Assembly (NCBI GenBank): GCA_963971305.1
Contig: OZ020307.1
Location: 2,679,501 to 2,743,500 of the forward strand
Length of the DNA stretch: 64,000 nucleotides
Reading direction: 5' to 3'
Origin: Arcuatula senhousia
Taxonomy: Eukaryota; Mollusca; Bivalvia; Mytilida; Mytilidae
Shown here: positions 11,901 to 23,900 of the stretch, one piece after another
Layout: each line of letters starts with the position of its first letter
How positions within the stretch are numbered: the first letter of the stretch is position 1
Translations under genes and position numbers: made by a program
The notes under the pieces: generated by a model
What the model was told of the DNA's origin: nothing
What the model saw: the letters and a program-made list of their open reading frames with translations, nothing else
Database searches by the model: none

Positions 11901-14900
11901 ATGAACCAATTTTACGACTCTCTTCTCAACACCATTTGTGAGAGTGGTTTCGAGGAACGATGCCCAGTCCTTCAAAATTGGCAAAAAGATGTTCTTTTTT
12001 AATATGGTGAGAGGAATATCTTATGCTCGCTTTAAAAGTTCTTTAAAACTTTAAAGTCCTCTCTTGTTTGTTCGTGCTTGTTTTGTGATATAATGACCGA
12101 TTTTGCCTTCGCTAGCTCTTCTTGACTTTTGGCTTCGGACTGCCCGATTGGTGTCTCTTGTCTTCTTGTATAGTTCGATAAGAGGAGGCTCAATTGTGCC
12201 ACTACAACGTTCACGCTCGCAAACTGCAAGACACAATTTTGTAGCGATATATACGGTTTTCAAGTTACATGTTATTTGTAAAATATAGTGATTTTTATGG
12301 TCCCAAAAATGCGAAAATTGTCATTTTATGCCACCCGCGACGCCATGTCGGGGACACTAGGTTTTACTTATGCTCGTACGTCCGTACGTATATGTATAAT
12401 TCCACAAAGCGTTTCTAAGAAACCGTAAATGGAAATGAGTTGGTACTTGATAGGAAGGTTCAGTATGACAAACAATGCATCCTAAGCCATAAGCGACTCT
12501 CAGATCTGTAAGACTTTCAACTTTTTATTTGGGGCCAACGGGGCATCTGCGTCCCATTGAAACATTCTTTCTTTATCTTTTTTTTTATCTAAAATCGTTG
12601 TCATTTTCAACAAAATTTCGAATTCATATATTTTTTAAGATGGAGCATGACATTGGTCATGTGACCGCGATAAGCAAAAAGTGCAACAATATGTGCAAAT
12701 GTCTTTAAATATGAATAAAATTTAGGCTAAACACTTTTTTTATATATTAAAAGTTTAGGAATACTTTTGAATTATTATCAAACTCTTCAATCAAACGTAT
12801 ATAAATGTAACTACATTTCTTTTATTTTTCCAGGGAAATAATTCATACAAAAACTGGCAAAAATTTCAAAGGATTAAAATGTTGGCAAAAAGTTACCCTT
12901 GTTTTTATAGTTTTAATTCAGAACATGTTGAAAAAGGTCATATTGATATAATTTTTCTTGAGAACATATTTTATGCAAATATTTTGACCGTTCTTGTATA
13001 AATTAGGCACACTTTGAACCCTGATACTGGGAAAACAAGGTGAGTGGCCTTGCTACACCTGACACGCGTTTCCTTTATTCATAACTGATCAGAGGCGCTC
13101 TCGCAAAATATCTGTTTCAATCGCGTTGTATGCAAAATTCTCGCAGCGCTCTGTATTGTCGGGTCGGGAAATATTGAGTATGGATATGACCTTTTTAAAG
13201 AATACATCCTTAAGTAAATTTCTTGTTTAAGGTGATTGCTGATTTTTATTTAAATTTAGTATTTTTCGTGTTCAAATGTGAATAAAAAAAGTACACTATT
13301 GCACTGATAAACTTTAGCTTATGTACTATTCAACATGTGCTTGTGTACTATTCAACTAGTGCACTCTCAAAAAAGTTGTACTTCACAACTATAACATGAA
13401 ATATTTTACTTGCTTTGAAAGATAGATTTGTAGCATTGCTTAATACCTTTATTTCATCTATTTTATTATATGTTTATTGAGGAAATTGTTTAAAGTATAC
13501 AATATATACATGTTTTATTTTGTTTGTTAGCCCAATTTCATGCAGCGGCTACTTTATTTCAAAAAATGAACAAAACGTTCGACTTTTTTATTCTTACTTG
13601 ACGGCCATTGAATTTAGTTAAAAACGAATGTCATTTTATAGGACAATGTAAAGTATAGTAAAAAAAATGTCTATTAAATTCAAAGAAATGACTGCTTACA
13701 AGTCTTTTTTATGGAAAAAGCCAAAAAATATGCAGACGGTTTTCTAGGTTGCACAAGTCAACTATGACGTATGTACTTCTCAATCGTTTTTACACAGCGC
13801 ACCTTCCATACATTGCCTTTGTTCAAGCAAAATTTTTCACAATCATCCAAATGATAGATATATAAATAGAAATTACTCAATGAAAGGTCTATAAATAGAA
13901 ATTACTACAGCAGAATGACACATGTTGACAGAAAATCAATACAAACTTGTCATGTTAATAGTTTTATAAGCTCTTCAATGAATTACAGAATGTCATCATG
14001 ACCTTTACCTTTGTCCTAACAAAATTGTCCATGAGTCATCCTAATGATGTTTATAAATTGCAATATGTCACCATGACCTTTATCTTTGTCCTATCAAAAT
14101 TTTCCATGAGTCATCATAATGATATGTTTATAAATAGAAATGATGCTAGCAGGTCAGGAATCTTGACAGAAAATCAATACAAACTTGGCAAGATGCCAGT
14201 CAATGTTAAACCTATGGGGAAAACAGAAAATCTTTAACTGGCAATAATTTTAAAATGCCTGCTTCAATCAACTCAAAAAAAAATTTGATAAAAATTTAAA
14301 TTATAGTCTAAGCATACTTTAAATTTTGAAACATTTAATCAAGTGGTTTTCTCAAAAAGCTTTGGACAAAACTCATTTACCTGTAGCAGACGACGCATGT
14401 TAACTGAGAAAATCAATACCAACTTGGCCTTCTGCCAGCCAATGTTAAACCTATGGGAATTTTTAAATTTTAAAATCGCTTTAATTTAAAAATGGCTGCT
14501 TTAATTGAAAAAAAAATTAATTTTGGTACAACTTCATATTCAAGTCTAAGTACATTTCAAATTTCAAGTCTTTTGATCCAGTAGTTTTCTCAAAATCGTT
14601 CGGACAAAATTCATTGGAATAATAATAATAAGAAGAAACGTAGAATAACAACATGTCACATCCACTATGTGGAGTGACATAATAATAAAAAAAAAATAAT
14701 AATAATAATAAGAAACGCAACAAAAACAATAAGTCTCCAAACTTCGTTTGGGAGACTTAATAAGCAATAATACCAAGTTTGGTTCCATTTGGACTTAAAG
14801 TGTCAGAGGAGTTAACATTTTCAATATATGGAAATGCAGTTAAAATGCTCAATTTTGACGTTCCAAGGGCAATAACTCCTCAAAGGAAAGGTCCTACAAC

Positions 14901-17900
14901 GTTGACCCTGTTACAAATTTTGTAGATCTTGATGAGCTAAACAAAATGCAATTTAAATTTCTTAAATATCTTGTATAGTTTTCAAGATATTGAGCGAAAC
15001 AGGTGCAAAATTTGCAAAAAATCCACAAAAAGGGCAATAACTCCTACATGGGTTGTTGGATTTTCTTCAAAATTTCAGAGCTGGTAGATCTTGAGGTGCT
15101 GATCACTTATGTTCCCAATCAAAATTTTGAAATCTGTCACCGTTTTCGAGTTATTTGCAAAAAACTGCCATTTACCCCTATGTTCTATTTTTAGCCACAG
15201 CGGCCATGTTTTACGACCAATCAAAAATCCCCACATCAGTTCTTTACACCTAATGGTAAAAAACAACTATACCAAGTTTGGTTCCATTTGGACTTAAAGT
15301 GTCAGAGGAGTTAACATTTTCAATGTAATGAGGAAATGCTGTTAAAATGCTAAATTTTGACGTTCTAAGGGCAATAACTCCTAAAAGGAAAGGTCCTACA
15401 ACGTTGACCCTATTACATATTTTGTAGATCTTGATGTGCTTAACAATATGCAATTTAAATTTCTCAAATATCTTGTATAGTTTTCAAGATATTGAGCTAA
15501 ACAGGTGCAAAATTTGCAAAAAATCCACAAAAAGGGCAATAACTCCTACATGAGTTGTTGGATTTTCTTCAAAATTTCAGAGCTGGTAGACCTTGAGGTG
15601 CTGATCACTTTTGTTACCAATCAAAATTTTGAAATCTGTCACCGTTTTAGAGTTATTTGCAAAAAACTGCTGTTTACCCCTATGTTCTATTTTTAGCCAC
15701 AGCGGCCATGTTTTACGACCAATCAAAAATCCCCACTACAGTTCTATAAACCTAATGCTAATAAACAACTATAACAAGTTTAGTTCCATTTGGACTTAAA
15801 GTGTCAGAGGAGTTAACGTTTTCAATGTAATGAGGAAATGCTGTTAAAATGCTAAATTTTGACGTTCTAAGGGCAATAACTCCTAAAAGGAAAGGTCCTT
15901 CAACATTGACCCTATTACAAATTTTGTAGATCTTGATGTGCTTAACAATATGCAACTTAAATTTCTTAAATATCTAGTATAGTTTTCAAGATATTGAGCT
16001 AAACAGGTGCAAAATTTGCAAAAAATCCACAAAAAGGGCAATAACTCCTACATGGGTTGTTGGATTTTCTTCAAAATTTCAGGGTAGGTAGATCTTGAGG
16101 TGCTGATCACTTTTACTTTAATGCCAGAATTTTGATATCTGTAGCCGTTTTTGAGTTATTTGCAAAAAACTGCATTTTACCCCTTTGTTCTATTTTTAGC
16201 CATGGCGGCCATGTTTTACGACGAATCAAAAATCCCCACATCAGTTTTAAGCACCGAATGCTAATGAACAACCATACCAAGTTTGGTTGCAATTGGACTT
16301 ATGGTGTCAGAGGAGTTAACGTTTTAAAAAGTTTACGGACGACGGACGACGGACGACAGACGACGGACGACGGACGACGGACGGACGACGGACGGACGAC
16401 GGACGCCAAGTGATGACAATAGCTCACATGACCCTTCGGGTCAGGTGAGCTAAAAATACTATTTTTTGCCTTTCAGGGGCCGTAACCACTATAAGGGGTC
16501 ATCTGGCAACTTTGACCCTATGGAAACTTGTGTAGAGCTAAATGAGCTAAACATTTAAGCAAGCAACAACTTTTCTCTATCTGCAATAGTTTTCATTCCA
16601 TAGGCCAAAAACACTATTTTTTGCCTTTCAGGGGCTGTAACCCCAATAAGGGGTCATCTGACAACTTCGACCATATGGAGACTTGTGTAGAGCTATATGA
16701 GCTGAACATTTAAGCAAGCAACAGCTTTTCTCTATCTGCAATAGTTTTCATTCTATAGGCCAAAAACACTATTTTTTGCCTTTAAGGGGTCGTAACCCCT
16801 ATAAGGGGTCATCTGACAACTTCGACCCTATGGAGGCTTGTGTAGAGCTAAACGAGCTGAACATTTAAGCAAGCAACAGCTTTTCTGTATCTGCAATAGT
16901 TTTCATTCTATAGGCCAAAAACTCTATTTTTTGCCTTTAAGGGGCCATAACCCCTATAAGGGGTCATCTGACAACTTTGATCTTATGGAGACTTTTGTAG
17001 AGCTAAATGAGCTGAACATTTAAGCAAGCAACAGCTTCTCTCTATCTGCAATAGTTTTCATTCTATAGTACAAAAACATGAAAAATTACTATTTTTCACC
17101 TTTAAGGGGCCGTAACTCCCATAAGGGGTCATCTGACAACTTCGACTCAATGGAGACTTTTGTAGAGCTTTTGATGCTGAAGCAGTAGCGTGGCATCAGA
17201 TTTCATCTATCTCTTATACTTTTTGATTTACAAGCCAAAAACAGTAGTCTGACCCCCCTGGTCTATTTTTAGCAACGGCAGCCATGTTTTTCGACGAATC
17301 AAAAATCCCCACATCAGTTCTGTGGGGGATACCCTAAAGAACCACCAGACCAAATTTGGTTTGAATCTGTGCAGCCGTTTCAGAGGAGAAGAAGTTTGAA
17401 GAAAAGTTAACGACGACGACGACGGACGACGACGGACGACGACGACGGACGCCAAGTGATGGCAATAGCTCACATGGCCTTTGGCCAGGTGAGCTAAAAA
17501 TCAGTTCAATATCTATAAGCGTTTAGAAAAAAGTGTGGAAAACTGAAATTTTAATGAATTTTCAAGTTTCAAAGGGCCATAACTCCCATAAAAATTTGTG
17601 GACCGGCACGAAACTCAAACTTGATCTGTAACTCATCAAGGCAAACTCACATACCAAAAATCAGTTCATTATCTATAAGCTTTTAGAAAAAAAGTCTGGA
17701 AAACTGAAATTTTAGTGAATTTTCAAAGTTCAAAGGGCCATAACTCCCATAAAAATTTGTGGACCAGCACGAAACTCAAACTTGATCTGTAACTCATCAA
17801 GGCAAACTCACATACCAAAAATCAGTTCATTATCTATAAGCGTTTAGAAAAAAAGTCCGGAAAACTGAAATTTTAGTGAATTTTCATAGTTCAAAGGGCC

Positions 17901-20900
17901 ATAACTCCCATAAAAATTTGTGGACCAGCATGAAACTCAAACTTGATCTGTAACTCATCAAGGTAAACTCACATAAAAAAAATCAGTTCATTATCTATAA
18001 GCGTTTAGAAAAAAAGTGCGGAAAACTGAAATTTTAATGAATTTTCAAAGTTCAAAGGGCCATAACTCCCATAAAAATTTGTGGACCGGCACGAAACTCA
18101 AACTTGATCTGTAACTCATCAAGGTAAACTCACATACCAAAAATCAGTTCATTATCTATAAGCGTTTAGAAAAAAAGTCCGGAAAACTGAAATTTTAGTG
18201 AATTTTCATAGTTCAAAGGGCCATAACTCCCATAAAAATTTGTGGACCGGCACGAAACTCAAACTTGATCTGTAACTCATCAAGGCAAACTCACATACCA
18301 AAAATCAGTTCATTATCTATAAGCTTTTAGAAAAAAAGTCCGGAAAACTGAAATTTTAGTGAATTTTCAAAGTTCAAAGGGCCATAACTCCCATAAAAAT
18401 TTGTGGACCAGCACGAAACTCAAACTTGATCTGTAAATCATCAAGGCAAACTCACTTACCAAAAATCAGTTCATTATCTATAAGTGTTTAGAAAAAAAGT
18501 CCGGAAAACTGAAATTTTAGTGAATTTTCATAGTTCAAAGGGCCATAACTCCCATAAAAATTTGTGGACCAGCACGAAACTCAAACTTGATCTGTAACTC
18601 ATCAAGGTAAACTCACATAAAAAAAATCAGTTCATTATCTATAAGCGTTTAGAAAAAAAGTGCGGAAAACTGAAATTTTAATGAATTTTCAAAGTTCAAA
18701 GGGCCATAACTCCCATAAAAATTTGTGGACCGGCACGAAACTCAAACTTGATCTGTAACTCATCAAGATAAACTCACATACCAAAAATCAGTTCATTATC
18801 TATAAGCGTTTAGAAAAAAAGTCCGGAAAACTGAATTTGTTACGGACGGACGCACGGACGGACAGACTGATTACTATAGGGCGTCCGCAACAAAGTTGCG
18901 GGGCCCTAATTAAACAAAAAGTTTCAGTGATACATTTTTAGTGGCTTCTATTAAAAGTGGCATTCCAACTTCTTGGTATTTTTAACTGGAATAACCTGTA
19001 CTTACAGTAATATAATGAAAACATAGATAAGGGTCCTCCACCTTGCCCTTTGACCAACTGACTCCAAAAATAAACAGGAATCTTTTTTACCCCAAGAGCT
19101 TCAATGTAAGCAAGTTCTATGAAATATTATCAAGGTTCGAAATTTCTGTCTGAATGATGGAAGGACAGAAAATTACTTTATTATCAATTCAAAATCATAA
19201 GAGTTTATGCATAGCTAAAAAAGATGTGATAAGATGCCAAGTATGAGTGAACATTTTTTCAACTTACACAGTATTGAGTGTTGATGGTTCATGGTCTGTG
19301 TTCAGTAAGAGTTGGTGGATGACATTAAGACAGATGTTTCTCAGCTTAATGGTATGTGTTGACACCAGTTCATCATCTGTAACAAAGAATAATCTTTTCT
19401 ATACTCTCAAAATAGTAGAGCAAACTTTTAAACTAGAATGGCGGTCTTCCATGGAAGATATATGTCGCCTGCGTATCAATATATTCGGCAAAGAGGAAGT
19501 AGATAAATTAGGGGCATAAAATTGCTTTACACCATAAAGTACTATAGAAGGAAGCTACATGCCAAATATCAAAAGGCTGTGACATGTAGTTGTGACGAGA
19601 CAGGACGACGACACAAGACTAACTTTATTAATTTTGTTTGCTTTTATTACAAGGTGTTTTATTTTAAAGTTTCAATAATCCACAATATTTTTCATATCTT
19701 ATTCCATACCATTATCCATAATAGATACTGTCTCTAGATTCAAACTGTTTGTCAACATTACAGCATCAATAAAATGTTCAAGTAGTATTTTCTCTATTTT
19801 ATTCAATGGGTTGGTCACAGGTCAATTATTTCAAACTGCTATTAAATCTTACCTAAATGACTGAGAAACCCAAGCTCTGCCCAACCTTGTGAATAAAATA
19901 GAGTAATATAAAATTTTATTTTACCTAAATAGATGACTCTGATGATTTATTGACTGTTAGATGTTTTTTGTCCTGTTGCTGTTATTTCAGCCATAAGCTG
20001 GACATTTAGACTAAAATAAAATCCTCAATTAATCTAAACAACCTTACAAAAGTTATAAGTCATTTATGATTATGTTGCTCTAACAAACCTGCTTAGATTT
20101 AATGTCTGATACCTGATAGAGATATATTGTCCTCTGCTGTTGATTGCTGTGGAATCTTTAATCCATTCAAGATTAGGTTTCTCTCAGAGTTTGACATTTG
20201 TGGTAATGTGGACACTATAAACTGGCCAAATCTGAAAGATTAAATTAAGATCAATATTTTTGTGCAGAGCTTGTTATTGGTGAATTAATTTCCATATGTG
20301 TTTCAACTATCATAACACAAACACAAGCAAATGTGTCTCATAAGACTGTAATGACTCGGCAAATATTTGATAGATTTGTATAATGTTGTTGCAATATTTT
20401 ACTCATCTAAAAGTTTAGAGGCTTACAAAAGTTTTTGAATATGACTGGTAGTTATTGAAAACTCCCTTAAATTTAAAGGTAAACATGAGGTGTAAAGGAC
20501 ATAGCATGTGTTTATCGTTGGTTTATGGTTCAACCTTCAGGTTCACACTAAACAGGTGATAAATTGGATCACAAGATTCAAAACTCCAATATTCTATATG
20601 TTACACACTGATTTGTTCTAGTGTGTACACATCAGCATGTTATATGCATGTCTTACTTTGCTTTGCAGGCTACATAACAGATAACATTTCACCTGGTTAA
20701 AAATTGACAGTCCAGCTTACCTCAGTAATGAGTGGTTATCTGTTGGGGGCTGTAGTAATACATGAATGACACTAGTAATGGCATCTATAGAGTGTTGAGT
20801 CAGTTTATTGTCCTTTAAGATGTGCAATAACTTGGTTACTAGGTTAACATCCCTCATAAGCTGGAAATTGTTACTTTGGTCACTGTAGAAAAAATAAGAC

Positions 20901-23900
20901 AAATCCTTAGGAATCTTTATACGTCTTTTTTTTTCAAGACTTTTGTAGATTTTTGGAAACCTTGATATTCTAAATATTAAAACAGGAATTATGTATTCTA
21001 CCATATTTTATTTTATTCTACAGTCTTTTATGCTCAGTAAGAATGGTTTTATAATGCTTCCTAAATTTTCTATTATCTTTTAGGGGCCTGGGTCTACTGA
21101 TCACTATTCAATAACCACTTCAGATTGTTGGATAAAATCATGGTTTGTTATTTTGAAAGCTACCTGCCCAAGGTAGATGGTTACCTCCCAATACTCCAGT
21201 TTCCTCAAATATTTAAACTGACTGTCTTATATGACCTGGGTGTGTAAAAAACACACACAAACACAATTATCTTTTCAACAAAATTGAAAGATTAATTCAG
21301 CAAGCTTTCAAAAGTTTTAGCTTATATTTTGTTCCCTTCTTTTCAAATAGCTTGATATTTAACAAAATAGTGGGAGTTATCATAAAGTTTTAGAAAAATA
21401 AAAACAATTAAAAAGTCATTTGTTCAGAGAACAAATGTGAGGTCTTTCCCTGTCTTATGTTTTTGTTCCATTTAGTTAAGTACTAAAGACATTTGAGTCA
21501 CTTTGTTTATGACAAGATGTTGCCAATTATTGTGATATAGGCTCCAGAATGAAGATTAGGGGTCCTAGAGTCAGAAAAAGTATGGTTGCTAAGGACTTTT
21601 ATGTCGGTTGCTATGGACTAAATGTCACTTCCGGTTGCAAAAACTTACATCTAAACTCAGAAAGTAGTCTTGGTTAAGAATATATATGGTTGCTATGGAC
21701 TTTTCATTAATGTTACCTTGTTGCTAGGGAATAACCTTGACCTATGACCTTTGACCTTTGACTCAAATTGTAGCTCTTTATATACTGATTCATTTAAGTA
21801 TACATGTTTACTATACTATCTGTTATGGTTTTCAAGTTATTGGCAAAAAACGCGTTTCGCAAAACTTGTTTTGGCCGCCATTTTGGAACAGTTCAACCGA
21901 ATCATGTACTGTTTGGGTTCAAATTGTAGGTAATTCAATCTTCTTTCAAATGAACCCTATGTTTCATTCACCATCTTTTAAGGTTAAAAAGTTATAAACA
22001 AAAAATCATTTTAAAAATACGAATCAAGGGTGATAACTCAAAAACGACAAGTTTTACGCTTTCGCACCTGAAACACTTTTTGTAGATTTCGACATGGCGA
22101 ACATTTTTTCCATGTATTGTCCGCTTCAATTTTGTACGGTTTAAGTGTTATTTCATAAAAACTGTTTACAATGTCGGCCATTTTGAAAATGGCTGCCCGT
22201 AACCATTCGACTTTGGTCTTAAATTGAAGGACCTGTAATGACGGTCACAAAAAACCCATTTGTTTACTATATTATCTCTGACGGTTTAAAAGTTATAACC
22301 CAAAAACGGATAAACTGAAACGCGTTAACGGCCATAACTCGAAAACGGTTTGTCGTACAGTGTTCGACCCTTTATATCAAATAAAGGTCCAAATGAGACG
22401 AGTATTTTCCCCATTACATGTCTGCTTCAACTTTGTATGGTTTTTAAGCTATACTGCAAACAAGGTGTACCATGACCTCTGACCTTGAGATTTGACTTTT
22501 GACCTTGACATTTTTAGATGTAACATATGTCAGTTAGGAAGATTGGTGAAGGTCCCAAGTCTCTTGGACTAACCGTTTTGAAGAAAAAAAATTTGACGTG
22601 TCGCGACACTTTTTGTGTCAAAAACGCGTAACCAGGAAGTTGATCGAAAAAATTTTTTTTGCGTGACGAAACACGACCAAGAGTCTAGCAACATTTTCCC
22701 CACTTCAGATTTTTGATAAGGGTCACGGTTCTTGAGTTAATTTGCAAACAAGGTTTTCCGGTCTAGGGCAGATAACTCCGTTACTAAAAATAGATCGGTT
22801 TCAAAGCATGGGTTTAGGCAAGTATTCGTATGACCAAATAATGGTACTAAGTATCGAAAAGATATGTCGCGACACTTTTCGTCAAATGATGGCAGAAAAG
22901 AAGAACAATAATAATTAACTAGAGGCTCCCAGGAGCCTGAATCGCTCACCTGATCTCTTATGCCAAAGTTTGAATAAATTTCACAAACTTTCAAGTATAC
23001 AAAGTTGCAAAACAATCCTTTCAGTGGTTTCAGAGAAGATTTTTGGAAATCAGTTTAAATTAATAGAAAAAACAGTTAAAGGGAATTAACTGCCGTAAGG
23101 ACCTTTTGATGCTGAACAAGGAAGGTTGCTTCGGATTTTCTCTATCTCTTATACTTTTTGAGTTATAAGCCAAAAACAATGGTCTGACCCCACTGTTCTA
23201 TTTTTAGCAACGGCGGCCATGTTGGTTGGTCGACATGTATATAATTCACAAACTTGGTAGAGGACATCCTAAAGATCATGTATACCAAGTATCAATGCAA
23301 TCCCTTCAGTGGTTTTAGAGAAGAAGATTTTTGAAAATCAGTGTAAATTAATGGAAAAAAACAGTTAAAGGGGAATAACTCTTAAACGGCTGATCTGACA
23401 ATTTAGACCCTGAAATCATTTTTGTAGATCTCAATGAGCTAAACAATTCTGCAATGCTAACTTTTCCTCTAGCTCTAACGCTTTTCAAGATATGGTCCAA
23501 AAACTGCAAAAATGGTCAATTTTGATGATTAAAGGGCAATAACTCCTAAAAGGAGTCGTTTCACAACTTCGACTCAATGGAGAGATTCGTAGAGCTTTTG
23601 ATGCTGAACAAGGAAGGTTGCTTCGGATTTTCTCTATCTCTTATACTTTTTGAGTTATAAGCCAAAAACAATGGTCTGACCCCACTGTTCTATTTTTAGC
23701 AACGGCGGCCATGTTGGTTGGTCGACATGTATATAATTCACAAACTTGGTAGAGGACATCCTAAAGATCATGTATACCAAGTATCAATGCAATCCCTTCA
23801 GTGGTTTTAGAGAAGAAGATTTTTGAAAATCAGTGTAAATTAATGGAAAAAAACAGTTAAAGGGGAATAACTCTTAAACGGCTGATCTGACAATTTAGAC

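Larger units (their letters stand above)
10826..14683 (-). mobile_element. Nested level 5: 'ATGTCACTCCAC' family element
   Basis: Starts ACTAGATGTAAATGCC with a small hairpin (ATTTCGAGAAAT) and ATGTCACTCCAC (10852-10863) inside it; the other end has GTGGAGTGACAT at 14670-14681. Body includes repeated CATGACCTTTACCTTTGTCC units at 13990-14120. Split by the 2.9-kb element at 10940-13815. Confidence 0.7.
9785..14760 (-). mobile_element. Nested level 4: 'AAGTCTCCCAAACGAAG' family element
   Basis: 3' hairpin GTAACAGTGATACTGTTAC at 9786-9804; TAAGTCTCCCAAACGAAG just inside (9805-9822), with an inverted partner CTTCGTTTGGGAGACTTA at 14742-14759. Internal ~132-138-bp tandem repeats (about 9856-10600) carry a G-rich block GGGGGGCGGGGCATGACCCC and ATATATGGTTATAGGG. 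Ends in AAT microsatellite at 14683-14712. Confidence 0.75.
9473..16452 (-). mobile_element. Nested level 3: second 'GGCTCCCAGGAGCC' family element, split
   Basis: Starts ACAAGAGTCTCCCAGGAGCC and ends GGGTCAGGTGAGCTAA after a microsatellite at 16336-16405. Its body (blocks at 9530-9780 and 14761-16330) closely resembles 6879-8448. It is interrupted by the level-4 element at about 9785-14760. Confidence 0.85.
9024..17496 (-). mobile_element. Nested level 2: 'GGCTCCCAGGAGCC' family element, itself split
   Basis: Begins with ACAAGAGGCTCCCAGGAG and ends CCAGGTGAGCTA after a GACGACGG run. The internal unit, with CTATAAGGGGTCATCTG, is interrupted at 9473 and resumes at 16453; joining the halves restores CCATAGGCCAAAAACACTAT, as in intact sister units at 16600 and 56380. 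Confidence 0.85.
8908..18913 (-). mobile_element. Outer shell (level 1) of a six-level nest: pearl-like element split by insertion
   Basis: Same family as 4150-4927. The 3' hairpin end is at 8908-8950 and its core repeat stops at about 9023; it resumes at about 17497 with seven to eight more ~160-bp cores and ends at 18900-18913 with the GCGGGGCCCTAATTAA terminus. The two halves join to CTCACATACCAAAAATCAGT, exactly the sequence of intact cores, so the intervening 8.5 kb is an insertion. Confidence 0.85.
18914..20720. other. Intron segments around exons w25 and w26
   Basis: Besides the two exons and the truncated element at 19432-19617, I see only AT-rich intron here. Confidence 0.5.

Noticed and set aside
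8119..16413. Recurrent ~60-codon frame (FELFAKNC, then LPLCSIFS) at 8119, 15109, 15611 and 16132
   Set aside because: Recurs because the element unit is repeated. No start or extension is shared, and it changes freely between copies, so it looks like a repeat shadow.
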